Shown: in pieces, positions 23,670-32,600 of the stretch
Numbering within the stretch: the stretch's first letter is position 1
Layout: every line of letters begins with the position of its first letter
Origin: CmP2 sp052084925
GTDB taxonomy: Bacteria; Actinomycetota; Actinomycetes; Actinomycetales; Micrococcaceae
Length of the DNA: 64,000 nucleotides
NCBI GenBank assembly: GCA_052084925.1
Contig: JBQDEV010000003.1
Location: 186,001 to 250,000, forward strand
Direction of reading: 5' to 3'
Made by a program: the position numbers and the translations under genes
The notes under the pieces: generated by a model
What the model was told of the DNA's origin: nothing
The model's input: only the letters and a program-made list of their open reading frames with translations
The model's database searches: none

Positions 23670-25016
23670 TCAGCGGATCTCGTCGATCTCGGCTTCCGGG
23701 TGCAGGTCCGACTTCTCCACCGATTTCGGCACCAGCAGCACGCCGATGAGAGAGATGGTGCAGACCCCGGCCAAGTAGAGGCCGATGGTCCAGGACTTGC
23801 CGGTGTTGCCCAGCAGCATCTCCGCGATCATCGGAGCGAAGGCGCCGCCGATGATCGAGCCGAAGGCGTAGCCGATCGAGGCGCCCGAATAGCGCACCTT
23901 CGCCGGGAACATCTCCGCGTACAGCGCGGACTGCGGCCCGTAGGAGGGACCCAATCCGATTGTCACCACCACGATGGCCAGGGTGAACAGCCACAGCACT
24001 CCGGAGTCGATGAGCCACCACATCGGGATCATCCACACGATGAGGATGCCGTAGCCGATAGTGAAGGTGACCTTGCGCCCGATCTTGTCGGAGATCCAAC
24101 CGCCGAACATGGTGAACACCAGCCAACCCACGCCTCCGATGAGCGAGGCAACCAGGGTCTCCGGGCGGGAGAAGCCGAGCACGTTGGCGCCGTAGGCGGC
24201 GAAGAACGCGATCACCATGTAACCCACGGCGTTGTTGCCAGCGAAGATCATCATGGCCAGTACCACGGACTTGGTGTGACCCTTGAATAGGTCGCCCAGG
24301 GGTGCGGAGGCTTCCTTCTTCAGGTTCTGCATCTCCTTGAACACCGGGGACTCGTCCACGGAGCGGCGGATGAGATACCCGACGACGATCAGCACCACCG
24401 AAGACAGGAACGGAATGCGCCAGCCCCAGGCGAGGAACGCCTCCTCCGACATGTTCGTGGTGAGCAGGAACATGAAGCTGGTGGCCAGCAGCATGCCCAG
24501 CGGCACACCGATCTGCGGGTAGGCGCCGAAGAGTCCGCGCTTATCCCGGGGAGCGTGCTCCACGGACATCAGCGCGGCACCGCCCCACTCGCCACCAGCG
24601 GAGAAGCCCTGCACGATGCGCAGCAGGATGAGCAGGATCGGTGCCCAGATGCCGATCTGAGCGTAGGTCGGCAGCAGGCCGATCAGGGCGGTGGCCACGC
24701 CCATGCCCACCAGGGTGAGCACTAGGGCGACCTTGCGGCCGTGCTTGTCACCGAGGTGGCCGGCGATGATGGCGCCGAGTGGGCGGAATAGGAAGCTGAT
24801 GCCCAGAGACGCCCAGGAGACGATCTGCGCGAGGGCGGCGTTCTCGGCGCCCAGCGGTGTGAAGAACAGCGGAGCCAGCACGAATGCTGCCGCCTGGGCG
24901 TAGATGAAGAAGTCGTACCACTCGATGGTGGTGCCGACGAGCGTGCCGGCCAGAACTTTCTTCTCTTCGCGGGTGCGGCGGTTCGAGCCCGCCTGTGGTG
25001 CCACGGTCGTGGTCAT
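23670..25016 (-). CDS. MHS-family (metabolite:H+ symporter) MFS transporter
   Basis: ATG at 25016 is chosen because GGGAGA lies 6 bases upstream; a TTG four codons earlier would hide that site. The 448 residues form 12 helices with the MHS opening TTIEWYDFFIYAQAAA, the loop 2-3 motif GHLGDKHGRK, and RIVQGFSAGGEWGGAAL. MHS permeases carry aromatic or small carboxylic acids such as shikimate, alpha-ketoglutarate or proline betaine. The perfect ACCGACCGGTCGGT palindrome just upstream, related to the paaZ site, suggests uptake of phenylacetate or a related aromatic acid. The substrate is inferred. Confidence 0.87.
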   Translation of the reverse strand: MTTTVAPQAGSNRRTREEKKVLAGTLVGTTIEWYDFFIYAQAAAFVLAPLFFTPLGAENAALAQIVSWASLGISFLFRPLGAIIAGHLGDKHGRKVALVLTLVGMGVATALIGLLPTYAQIGIWAPILLILLRIVQGFSAGGEWGGAALMSVEHAPRDKRGLFGAYPQIGVPLGMLLATSFMFLLTTNMSEEAFLAWGWRIPFLSSVVLIVVGYLIRRSVDESPVFKEMQNLKKEASAPLGDLFKGHTKSVVLAMMIFAGNNAVGYMVIAFFAAYGANVLGFSRPETLVASLIGGVGWLVFTMFGGWISDKIGRKVTFTIGYGILIVWMIPMWWLIDSGVLWLFTLAIVVVTIGLGPSYGPQSALYAEMFPAKVRYSGASIGYAFGSIIGGAFAPMIAEMLLGNTGKSWTIGLYLAGVCTISLIGVLLVPKSVEKSDLHPEAEIDEIR

Positions 25017-25096
25017 GGCTTCTCCCAAGAAGTTGTGCGAGTGCTAGGGGTGTGCGTGAGATCAACGCAGAACCGTCGGGGGTCAACTACTTACTG

Positions 25097-25110
25097 ACCG
25101 ACCGGTCGGT
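25097..25110. promoter_or_regulatory. TetR-type (PaaR-like) operator upstream of the MHS transporter
   Basis: ACCGACCGGTCGGT is a perfect 14-bp palindrome flanked by ACTG and TCGT, 81 bp before the transporter start. It is the strongest member of the three related sites in the window (3257, 20977, 25097). Confidence 0.6.
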
Positions 25111-25168
25111 TCGTTGGTCAATAATACACAATGTGAACCGCATCACAACATTGGGTTTAGTTTGTCGG

Positions 25169-26293
25169 TCAGCGACGGCGCAGGGGAGGCCAGGTGAGAA
25201 GTCGCTCCAGCGGGCCCACGCCCCATCGGCACCACCAGAGATGCGCGCCCAGGATCAGTCCGATCGACATGATTAGCGTCACCGCGTAGCCGCCCGCTAG
25301 AGTGTCGGGCCCCGGACGCACGAGCACCGCCAGCACCACGAGATGCGCCACATACAGCGTCAGTGAGAGCCGTCCCGCCGACACCAGTGCCGAGCCCCAG
25401 CGCCGCAGCGGCTCCTCCAGGCGCAGGCACAATCCCATGACGGCGACGGCGGAACCGGACCCGGAGATCAGCCACAGCGGCATCTGGGAATGGTCGACGG
25501 CGCTGACCAGTCGATCCAGTCCCGGGTCCTCGCCGGGCTCACCCAACATCCCGATGAGCAGCCACGAGGCCAGGAATCCCAGCACGGCTGCCGTGGCTCC
25601 GCCGCCGATCAGCGCCCACTGCACCCGAGCCCGACTCAGGTCGAGTTGGCCCAGCACCATGCCGAACAGGAACGGCACCACCCACACGATCACGGGGTAG
25701 GCGCCGGAGAGCAGGATTTCGTGCAGGATCGGCCCCGGCCCGTCGGTCAGGGAAGCGGGATTGAATTCGAAGGTGACCCCCGTCCACACTTGTGCCAGGA
25801 TCCACAGGGTCGGCCCGAGGATCAGCATCACCGCGGTGCCCGCGATCAGCAGCCAGCGCGGCGCGCGAGCCAGCGGCGGGCCCAGCAGGAACAGCACCCC
25901 GTAGCAGGCCAGGATCACACTCACCTCATGATCCAACAGCTGGAGCGCCAGCCCGAGACTCAGCAGCAGTACGGCCCGCCACAGCAGGGTCCGCCAGGGC
26001 AGGGGCGCCCCGTCAATGCGTGCGGCGCGCGTCATCAGCGAGATCCCCACCCCGGCCAGGATCATAAACAGCAGCGACGCCCGGCCGCGCGGCAGCTCGT
26101 AGATCAGCCCCGCCACGCCGTCGTTGAGTTCCGGGCCCACGTTCACCGCGAGCATGCCGATGATGGCCAGCGCGCGGGCGGCGTCGAGTCCCACCATGCG
26201 ACGGCGCGTCGGCCGTGCTCCCACCGGGCCGGAGCTGCGCTGAGCGGAGGCGGCCGGGGTGGGCTCGGGGGTGTCCGGGGCGGGTGCGGTCAT
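25169..26293 (-). CDS. DUF418 / heparan-glucosaminide acetyltransferase-like membrane protein
   Basis: The start at 26293 (MTAPAPDTPEPT) gives 374 residues; the longer open frame upstream runs through the divergent GGT gene and is not used. After a disordered N-terminus of about 35 residues come the family entry RRMVGLDAARALAIIGMLAVN and about 10 membrane helices, with a conserved YVAHLVVLAVLVRP near the C-terminus. Proteins of this kind (YeiB, DUF418, HGSNAT-like) are thought to transfer acyl groups across the membrane to surface or secreted molecules. The acceptor is unknown. It is divergent from the gamma-glutamyltranspeptidase. Confidence 0.78.
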   Translation of the reverse strand: MTAPAPDTPEPTPAASAQRSSGPVGARPTRRRMVGLDAARALAIIGMLAVNVGPELNDGVAGLIYELPRGRASLLFMILAGVGISLMTRAARIDGAPLPWRTLLWRAVLLLSLGLALQLLDHEVSVILACYGVLFLLGPPLARAPRWLLIAGTAVMLILGPTLWILAQVWTGVTFEFNPASLTDGPGPILHEILLSGAYPVIVWVVPFLFGMVLGQLDLSRARVQWALIGGGATAAVLGFLASWLLIGMLGEPGEDPGLDRLVSAVDHSQMPLWLISGSGSAVAVMGLCLRLEEPLRRWGSALVSAGRLSLTLYVAHLVVLAVLVRPGPDTLAGGYAVTLIMSIGLILGAHLWWCRWGVGPLERLLTWPPLRRR

Positions 26294-26459
26294 CAAGGGC
26301 TCGTTGAGGGTCGCGGGCAGGGGCAGTGGGAAGTCTAGTCGCCGAACATCGGAATGCACTGGCAGGCGCGGCCGCGCAGCTGCTGTGTTCGGGAGCCGTC
26401 CGGCTCGCCGTGTTACCGTGTGCCGAGCCTGTCCGCGAGTGCAGAAGGACCCCTGCAGC

Positions 26460-28208
26460 ATGAGCTTTCCCACCCGATTCGGGCCCGCCCTGGCACTGCT
26501 GACCGGTGCGGCGCTGACGGTCACCGCGTGCTCGCCCACTGAGAGCGAGTCCGATCCGAGCGCCTCCGGATCGCCAGCCCCCTCCGCCTCGAGCCCTGGC
26601 GCATCAGAACCGACGGCCACGGAGCCGCCACCGTCCGCGGAATCCCCGGACGCGGACGTCGAGGACGCCGAGCAGATCCTGAACCAGCAGGGGGTCGCCG
26701 CGGCCCACTCGGATGCGGTCGCCGCCGGGGTCACGATCCTCGAGTCCGGTGGCAACGCGGTGGACGCCGCCATTGCCACCGCCTTCGCCATCGGTGTCGT
26801 CGAGCCCTACGCCTCCGGTATCGGTGGGGGCGGGGCCACCCTTATCGCGGCCCCGGGTACCGAGCCGGAAGCCTGGGATTACCGCGAAGTCGTGGCCGAG
26901 AACGGACAGATCCCTGCCTCCGGAACGGGTGTGCCGGGCATGGTGGCCGGCATGGCCGCGTTGCACGAGGAGCACGGCAGTCTGGAATGGTCCGCGCTGC
27001 TGGCGCCGGCCCACGAGCTGGCCGCCGAAGGATCCGAGGTCACCGAACTGCTCGCCCAGCGGCTGCGCAGCGATTTCGGCCCGGCCTCTATTCAGGGGCT
27101 CGAGAATTTTCACGACGACGCCGGACAGCCGCTCGCCGAAGGGGACACGCTCACGCAGCCCGAGCTGGCGCAGACCCTGTCCACCCTGGCCGCCGACGGC
27201 GCCGAGTCGTTCTATACGGGTGACTTCTCTGAGCAGCTGACCCAGGTCGACGGTCTGGACGCCGACACCCTGGCCGCCTATGAGCCGGAGAGCTCCACCC
27301 CGGTGAGCGGCGCGGTGGGGGAGTACGAGATGCTCTCAGCCACTCCGCCCCTGCCCGGCGCGGCCGTGATTCAGCAGCTGCAGATCGCCGAGGGGCTCGA
27401 CGCCGCCTCCGCGCAACCCGGCAGTGCCGAGTTCGTCGACTCCCTCTCCCGCGCCTGGCAGGTGGCGGATGCCTCCGTCAGCGAGCACTTCGGTGACCCG
27501 GACTTCGTGGACGTCCCCGTCGAGGATCTCGTCGACGCCGAGGCCAATCATTCGCTGGCCCAGAACACCGGGCTGCAGAGTGACGCAACCGAAACGGCGT
27601 CCGGTCAGCCCCCGGTCGGTGACCGCGAGCCGGTCGAGCCGGGCAACACCACCCACCTGACCGTCGTGGATGACACCGGTCTGATGGTGTCCATGACCAA
27701 TACGCTGACCAGCTTCTGGGGAGGCAGTGCCTCGGAATATGCCGGTGGGTTCTTCCTCAACGATCAGCTCAGCCGGTTCGAGGCCATTGATACCCCCAGT
27801 AATCAGCCGGAGCCGGGTCGGAAATCGGTGAGCTGGTCCGCGCCGTCCCTGCTGCTCGACGGCGAGGGGCGGCCGGTGCTGGGTATCGGCACTCCGGGCG
27901 GTCACCAGATCCCCAACATTCTCAGCTCGGTCTTGGTGCCGTGGGCCCTGCAGGGCGCTTCCTTGGAGGAAGCGGTCTCTGGGCCGCGGCACAGCCTGCA
28001 GTCCGGGGTGCTGGCCCTGGAATCCGAGCCCAGCGCGGAGGTGGCCGAGCTGATTCGCGAACGCGGCTGGCAGCCTCAGGTCACCACCCGCGCCGATGCC
28101 GTCTTCGGCTCGGTCCAGGCACTGGAGGTCGACTACGACGCCGGAGAGGTCATCGGCGCCCGCGACACCCGCCGCGACGCCGACGTCACGGTCGTTAGTT
28201 CGGACTAG
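26460..28208 (+). CDS. ggt: gamma-glutamyltransferase (lipoprotein)
   Basis: AGAAGGA precedes the ATG by about 10 bases. A lipoprotein signal (lipobox VTAC near residue 23) and a Ser/Pro/Glu-rich linker of about 50 residues lead into the catalytic domain from about residue 75. The start of the fold is clear (GGNAVDAAIATAFAIGVVEP, then SGIGGGGATL). The autoprocessing nucleophile is the first Thr of TTHLTVVDD (about residue 397), at the start of the small subunit, with SMTNTLTSFWG and GTPGGHQIPNILSSV following. At 582 residues it is of normal length. It would hydrolyse glutathione or other gamma-glutamyl compounds outside the membrane. It is convergent with the haem oxygenase gene. Confidence 0.9.
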   Translation: MSFPTRFGPALALLTGAALTVTACSPTESESDPSASGSPAPSASSPGASEPTATEPPPSAESPDADVEDAEQILNQQGVAAAHSDAVAAGVTILESGGNAVDAAIATAFAIGVVEPYASGIGGGGATLIAAPGTEPEAWDYREVVAENGQIPASGTGVPGMVAGMAALHEEHGSLEWSALLAPAHELAAEGSEVTELLAQRLRSDFGPASIQGLENFHDDAGQPLAEGDTLTQPELAQTLSTLAADGAESFYTGDFSEQLTQVDGLDADTLAAYEPESSTPVSGAVGEYEMLSATPPLPGAAVIQQLQIAEGLDAASAQPGSAEFVDSLSRAWQVADASVSEHFGDPDFVDVPVEDLVDAEANHSLAQNTGLQSDATETASGQPPVGDREPVEPGNTTHLTVVDDTGLMVSMTNTLTSFWGGSASEYAGGFFLNDQLSRFEAIDTPSNQPEPGRKSVSWSAPSLLLDGEGRPVLGIGTPGGHQIPNILSSVLVPWALQGASLEEAVSGPRHSLQSGVLALESEPSAEVAELIRERGWQPQVTTRADAVFGSVQALEVDYDAGEVIGARDTRRDADVTVVSSD

Positions 28209-28262
28209 AATCTCAACGAGAACAGGATCGTGCCGGGAAGTTCGCGCCTCAGTGAGCGGAGC

Positions 28263-28952
28263 TCACACCCCGGCCGGCGCCAGCGAATCCGAGTAGCTGC
28301 CCAGCTCGACAAAGACCGACTTGTTGTAGGCGAATCCGCGGTTCGCCTCGGCGATGAAGTCGTCCTGCTGTTCCGGGGTGAATCCGAGGGCATCGAGCTG
28401 ATCCCGGTAGGCGTCCTTGTACAGTTTGGGCTTGTCGATCGAGGCGAAGGTGTACATGTTCAGCTGATCGTCGCTGACCTCATAGTGGCGCTGCACCAGG
28501 CGGGCGATCGCCAGTCCGCCGGAGAGGTCGCCCAGGTAGCGCAGGTAGTGGTGGGCGGCCAGGCGTGCCGGGTCGTTCGCCACCTCGCGGAGGCGTTCCG
28601 CGTAATCGGCAGTGGAGGAGAGTTCCACCGGTGCCAGGTCGAGCCCGACGGCCGGCAGTAGCGAGTCCAGATCCGCGCGAATCGCGGCACGACGGTCCAG
28701 GCGCGGGTCCAGCAGCTCGGCCACGCCGGGCACCCCGGTGGTGCCGCGCAGCTGCTCGGAGGCTTCGTCCAGGGCGTTGTAGATGTAGAAGTACTGGCTC
28801 ACCAGCAGGGCGTAATCACGCACTGAGCGCTTTCCGCTCATCAGCTCGGTGATGAAGGAGGCTGTCTCAGCCGATTTGTGGTCCTCGGCGGTCATGGTGC
28901 GCACGCGCACGGACAGGGACTCGGGGTGCTCGAGGCGGGACTGACGCGTCAT
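28263..28952 (-). CDS. hmuO: biliverdin-producing haem oxygenase
   Basis: Haem oxygenase opens haem to biliverdin, CO and iron. The 229 residues match bacterial HmuO. The proximal haem ligand is His25 in TAEDHKSAE, the distal helix motif is LGDLSGGLAIA, and HHYLRYLGDL precedes it. AGG lies about 8 bases before the ATG. It is divergent from the siderophore-interacting protein, with a DtxR-like box between them, and stands 1.3 kb from the haem importer, so iron-repressed co-expression is expected. The C-terminus is soluble, so it is a cytosolic enzyme. Confidence 0.93.
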   Translation of the reverse strand: MTRQSRLEHPESLSVRVRTMTAEDHKSAETASFITELMSGKRSVRDYALLVSQYFYIYNALDEASEQLRGTTGVPGVAELLDPRLDRRAAIRADLDSLLPAVGLDLAPVELSSTADYAERLREVANDPARLAAHHYLRYLGDLSGGLAIARLVQRHYEVSDDQLNMYTFASIDKPKLYKDAYRDQLDALGFTPEQQDDFIAEANRGFAYNKSVFVELGSYSDSLAPAGV

Positions 28953-29023
28953 GGGAACCTGCTAGGAGAATCGAACCGATACGGGGACGTCGCTGAGTCA
29001 AGGGCAGCATCGCGCTGCTCTTG

Positions 29024-29042
29024 TCAGGATAGCCTTATTATG
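29024..29042. promoter_or_regulatory. DtxR/IdeR-like iron box between hmuO and the ferric reductase gene
   Basis: TCAGGATAGCCTTATTATG matches the left half of the DtxR consensus (AGG-TAG-CT core) but is weak in the right half, about 12 of 19 positions. Its place between two divergent iron genes supports it. Confidence 0.5.
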
Positions 29043-29162
29043 CCGACAGGGAAGCCTCACTGCAATCTCGAACGCTCTAGTGATCTAATGTGGGAGATGA
29101 CCGACGGCACCCTCCGACGACGCGAGGGGATCGCCGCACCCGACAAGACGAGGAGGTCGTCC

Positions 29163-30032
29163 ATGACCGAATCAGCGCCCAGCTCACCCGCCCCCACGCG
29201 CCGCAAGAAGCCTCAGGCAGTGATGGAGATCGTTGCCACCGAGCGTATCAACGCCCACTTCCAGCGCCTCACCTTCGGCGGCCCCGGATTCGCAGATTTT
29301 CAGAACAACGCGTCCACCGATAAGTACATCAAGCTGCTGCTGCCCCCAGACCCCTCTCTCGGGCTGACCCCGCCCTTCGACCTCGATGCCCTGCGCGCCG
29401 AGCTCCCCAAGGAACAGTTGCCCGTGCGCCGCACCTACACCGTGCGCTCCGTGGACGAGCAGGCGGGCACCCTCACCGTGGACTTCGTGCTGCACGGCGA
29501 CGACGGTGTGGCCGGCCCCTGGGCTGCCTCCGTCCAGGTCGGCGATCTGGTGCAGTTCGGCGGCCCCGGAGGCAAATATTATCCGGCGCCCGAGACCGAC
29601 TGGCACCTGCTCGCCGGCGATGAAGCTGCGCTGCCTGCCATTGCCGCAGCACTGGAAGCCATGGACGACGACGCCGTGGGTGTGACCCACCTCGAGGTCG
29701 CCACCGCGGAGGATGAATGGGACCTCGTTGCCCCGGCCGGGGTGGAGGTGTGCTGGCATCACCGCGGCGGAAGCTTCACGCCCGAGAACAGCCAGCTGGA
29801 ACAGGCGGTGCGGGACACGCCGTGGCGCGACGGCGTCGTGCAGACCTTTATTCACGGCGAGCGCGAGGTGATGAAGGCGCTGCGCAAGTACTTCACCGAC
29901 GAGCGCGGCATCGAGCGCGCCCAGCTGTCCCTGTCGGCGTACTGGGCCTACGGTCGCGCCGAAGATGCCTTCCAAGCGGAGAAGAGTACTCCGATCGGTC
30001 AGATCTACGACGAGCAGGGTCTGCAGTACTGA
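29163..30032 (+). CDS. siderophore-interacting FAD/NAD(P)H ferric reductase family protein
   Basis: GAGGAGG stands 7 bases before the ATG, giving 289 residues. The FAD-binding region contains VRRTYTVRSVD (the RxYT motif) and GPWAASVQVGDLVQFGGPGGKY. The NAD(P)H-side Rossmann region shows LLAGDEAALPAIAAALE, and a C-terminal AYWAYGRAEDAF is diagnostic for the ViuB/SIP family. Members reduce Fe(III) in siderophores to release iron in the cytosol. In this locus it could also supply electrons to the haem oxygenase next door. That second role is inference. Confidence 0.9.
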   Translation: MTESAPSSPAPTRRKKPQAVMEIVATERINAHFQRLTFGGPGFADFQNNASTDKYIKLLLPPDPSLGLTPPFDLDALRAELPKEQLPVRRTYTVRSVDEQAGTLTVDFVLHGDDGVAGPWAASVQVGDLVQFGGPGGKYYPAPETDWHLLAGDEAALPAIAAALEAMDDDAVGVTHLEVATAEDEWDLVAPAGVEVCWHHRGGSFTPENSQLEQAVRDTPWRDGVVQTFIHGEREVMKALRKYFTDERGIERAQLSLSAYWAYGRAEDAFQAEKSTPIGQIYDEQGLQY

Positions 30033-30054
30033 GACCCGCAGCTCACGAACTTCT

Positions 30055-30084
30055 GAAGGCCGCGTCCACCTGGACGCGGCCTTC
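30055..30084 (+). terminator. hairpin terminator after the ferric reductase gene
   Basis: A perfect 13-bp stem (GAAGGCCGCGTCC with GGACGCGGCCTTC) and a 4-base loop are followed by GTTGTCT. Confidence 0.8.
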
Positions 30085-30147
30085 GTTGTCTGGCCGGGTT
30101 CACAGGTGAGAGTGATTTAAATAAGTAACTCAGCGTAGCGTTTCCGT

Positions 30148-30166
30148 TAAATGTAGGCTAACCTCA
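30148..30166. promoter_or_regulatory. DtxR/IdeR-like iron box upstream of hmuT
   Basis: TAAATGTAGGCTAACCTCA matches about 15 of 19 positions of the DtxR consensus, with the central AGGCTAACCT intact. It lies 111 bp before the hmuT start and probably represses the whole haem operon when iron is plentiful. Confidence 0.7.
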
Positions 30167-30276
30167 TTAACGCCTAGCGGACTTTTCCGACGACAGCGGC
30201 CGAGGGTTCTGCCGACTGCGCTCTACCGCAGGCCATCACACTCATCACACCTGATGCGCTCAGGAGAGGACTGCCT

Positions 30277-31407
30277 GTGACTGCTGCGCCGAGCACACAA
30301 CCACGACGACGCCCCGCTGTTGTCATATCCGCACTGCTAGCCGCCCTGAGCCTGCTGCTGCTCACCGCCTGCGGGGGAGCCGGTGCGGCCACGAAGACGG
30401 CCGGTCAGACACTGGCCAGCGCCGAGTTCCTGGAGAATCCCAAAGATTTCGAAGGACCGTCGACGGCGTCGTTGGCGGATTCCTCGCTGCGCCCGGTGGC
30501 GAACAATCCCAGCCCAGAGCTTCCGGCCACCGTCGTCGATTCTCAGGACACCACCGTGACGGTCACCGACGTCTCGCGCATCCTGGCCCTGGACCTGTAT
30601 GGCACCGCCTCTCGCACCGTCTACGAGCTCGGTCTGGGCGACAACATTGTCGGGCGCGACACCTCCTCGGGATTCCCCGAGATCATCGACAAGCCGCTGG
30701 TCACCCAGAACGGCCACAACCTCAACGCCGAGGCGATCCTCGAACTGGCGCCCACGCTGATCATCACGGATTCCTCCCTGGGACCGTGGGACGTCATCCT
30801 ACAGATGCGCGACGCCGGCATCCCCGTCGTCGTCATCGATTCCAAACGCGATATCGACAACGTCGGTGACCTCACGCGCCAGATCGCCAGCGCGATCGGT
30901 CTGCCGGAACAGGGCGAGGAACTGGCGAACCGCATCGACGCCGAAGTCGACGAGATGATCGAGCGGATCCAGGAATACGTCCCCGAGAACGAGGACGAGA
31001 AGCTGCGGATGATGTTCCTGTACGTCCGCGGCCAGGCCGGGATCTACTACATCTTCGGTCCCGGCTCCGGCACGGATTCCCTCATCGACGGACTGGGCGG
31101 TATCGACGTCGCCGCCGAGATCGGCTGGGAGGGCATGATGCCGATGACCGATGAAGCCATCGTCGAGGCCCAACCCGATCTGGTGCTGATGATGACGAAG
31201 GGTCTGGAATCGGTCAACGGCGTCGACGGGCTGATGGAAGCGGTGCCGCCGCTCGCCCACACCCCGGCCGGTGAGAAGAGCCGGATCGTGGACATGTCCG
31301 ACTACGAGGTGCTCAGCTTCGGTCCGAACACTCCCGGTGTGCTCGAGGCGCTCGCGGTCGCCGTGTACGCGCCGAACACCTCCGCCGAACTGGAGGACCA
31401 GCGCTGA
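30277..31407 (+). CDS. hmuT: HmuT, haem ABC transporter substrate-binding lipoprotein
   Basis: A GTG start follows AGGAGAGGA. The signal ends in the lipobox LLTAC (near residue 30), so the protein is membrane-anchored. The 376 residues form a class III (helical-backbone) binding protein: VTDVSRILALDLYGTASRTVYELGLGDNIVGRD, GHNLNAEAILELAPTLII and the linker helix are all typical. It receives haem from surface HtaA proteins and passes it to HmuU. The stop overlaps the hmuU start (TGATG). Confidence 0.92.
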   Translation: MTAAPSTQPRRRPAVVISALLAALSLLLLTACGGAGAATKTAGQTLASAEFLENPKDFEGPSTASLADSSLRPVANNPSPELPATVVDSQDTTVTVTDVSRILALDLYGTASRTVYELGLGDNIVGRDTSSGFPEIIDKPLVTQNGHNLNAEAILELAPTLIITDSSLGPWDVILQMRDAGIPVVVIDSKRDIDNVGDLTRQIASAIGLPEQGEELANRIDAEVDEMIERIQEYVPENEDEKLRMMFLYVRGQAGIYYIFGPGSGTDSLIDGLGGIDVAAEIGWEGMMPMTDEAIVEAQPDLVLMMTKGLESVNGVDGLMEAVPPLAHTPAGEKSRIVDMSDYEVLSFGPNTPGVLEALAVAVYAPNTSAELEDQR

Positions 31408-32600
31408 TGACGCTGACGAGACCCGAGAAGACCCGGCGTGCCTCCACCGCGAAGACCGGCGGCGGAACCGCTCCGCTGCGCTTCGCCCCGGCCAAGACCA
31501 CCGGCGACGGAATCCGCGTCGACCTGCTGGAAGCAGACGCCGTATCCCGCACCCTGCGTCGGCAGGGCCAAGGACGGGTGACCGCGCTCTTCGTCGTTCT
31601 GAGTATCTTGCTGATCGCACTGTTCCTGCTCTCCGCCGGGATCGGGCAGATGTCCATCACCCCCATGGAGACCCTGGCCGCCGTGCTGCGCGCCGTCGGG
31701 ATCGACATCGGCTACGCCTCAGAACACCCCTACGCCGAAGCCGCGCTCTGGGATGTGCGCTTTCCCCGGGTCGTGCTGGCGGTCATTGTCGGCGCCGGAC
31801 TGGCAACCGGTGGTGTGCTGATGCAGGGCGTCTTTGGCAACCCGCTGGCCGAACCCGGCATCGTCGGTGTTTCCTCCGGTGCGGCCGCCATGGCCGGCGT
31901 AGTGATCGTCTTCGGGCTCACCACCTTCGGCACCTGGACCCTGGTGGTCGGAGCCTTCATCGGCGGTCTCATCGCCACCATGGTCGTCTACCTGACCGCA
32001 CGCAAGGACGGGCGCACCGAGGTGGTCACCCTGATTCTCACCGGTGTGGCCGTGAACGCCATCGGTGGTGCCGTGATCGCGCTGATGACCTTCCTCGGCG
32101 ATTCCTCGGCGCGCGAGGAGATCGTCTTCTGGCAGCTGGGCTCACTGAACGGCTCCCGCTGGGCGGATGTGTACGTGGCGGGCCCCGTCATGCTGGTCGG
32201 CATCGGGCTGTGCCTGTTCTACGCCCGCAAACTCGACCTGCTGACCCTGGGCGAGCGCCAGGCCCGTCACCTGGGTGTGGACGTGGAGCGGATGCGCAAA
32301 CAGGTCATCGTGCTGGTTGCCGTCATCACCTCGGCCGCCGTCGCCTTCTCCGGGATCATCGCCTTCGTGGGCCTCGTGGTTCCGCACATCATCCGGATGA
32401 TCGTCGGCCCCGGCCACAAGGTCCTGCTGCCCGCCTCGGTGATGGGCGGTGCCGTACTGCTGCTCGCCGCGGACTCAGCCGCACGCACCATCGTGCCCTA
32501 CGCGGATCTGCCGATCGGCATGCTCACCGCGCTAGTCGGCGGTCCCTTCTTCTTCTATCTCATTCGTCGCACCCGTCGCGGATCGGGAGGGTGGAACTGA
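31407..32600 (+). CDS. hmuU: HmuU, haem ABC transporter permease (FecCD family)
   Basis: The 397 residues comprise a cytoplasmic N-terminus of about 55 residues and then about 10 helices. FecCD motifs are clear: RFPRVVLAVIVGAGLATGGVLMQ, FGNPLAEPGIVGVSSGAA, WQLGSLNGSRWADV, and FVGLVVPHIIRMIVGPGHK at the ATPase contact loop. The gene is flanked by one-base TGATG overlaps with hmuT and hmuV. Confidence 0.94.
   Translation: MTLTRPEKTRRASTAKTGGGTAPLRFAPAKTTGDGIRVDLLEADAVSRTLRRQGQGRVTALFVVLSILLIALFLLSAGIGQMSITPMETLAAVLRAVGIDIGYASEHPYAEAALWDVRFPRVVLAVIVGAGLATGGVLMQGVFGNPLAEPGIVGVSSGAAAMAGVVIVFGLTTFGTWTLVVGAFIGGLIATMVVYLTARKDGRTEVVTLILTGVAVNAIGGAVIALMTFLGDSSAREEIVFWQLGSLNGSRWADVYVAGPVMLVGIGLCLFYARKLDLLTLGERQARHLGVDVERMRKQVIVLVAVITSAAVAFSGIIAFVGLVVPHIIRMIVGPGHKVLLPASVMGGAVLLLAADSAARTIVPYADLPIGMLTALVGGPFFFYLIRRTRRGSGGWN

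Noticed and set aside
26294..26791. Upstream extension of the DUF418-type protein
   Set aside because: The frame continues through the divergent gamma-glutamyltransferase gene; the family N-terminus begins after the chosen ATG at 26293.
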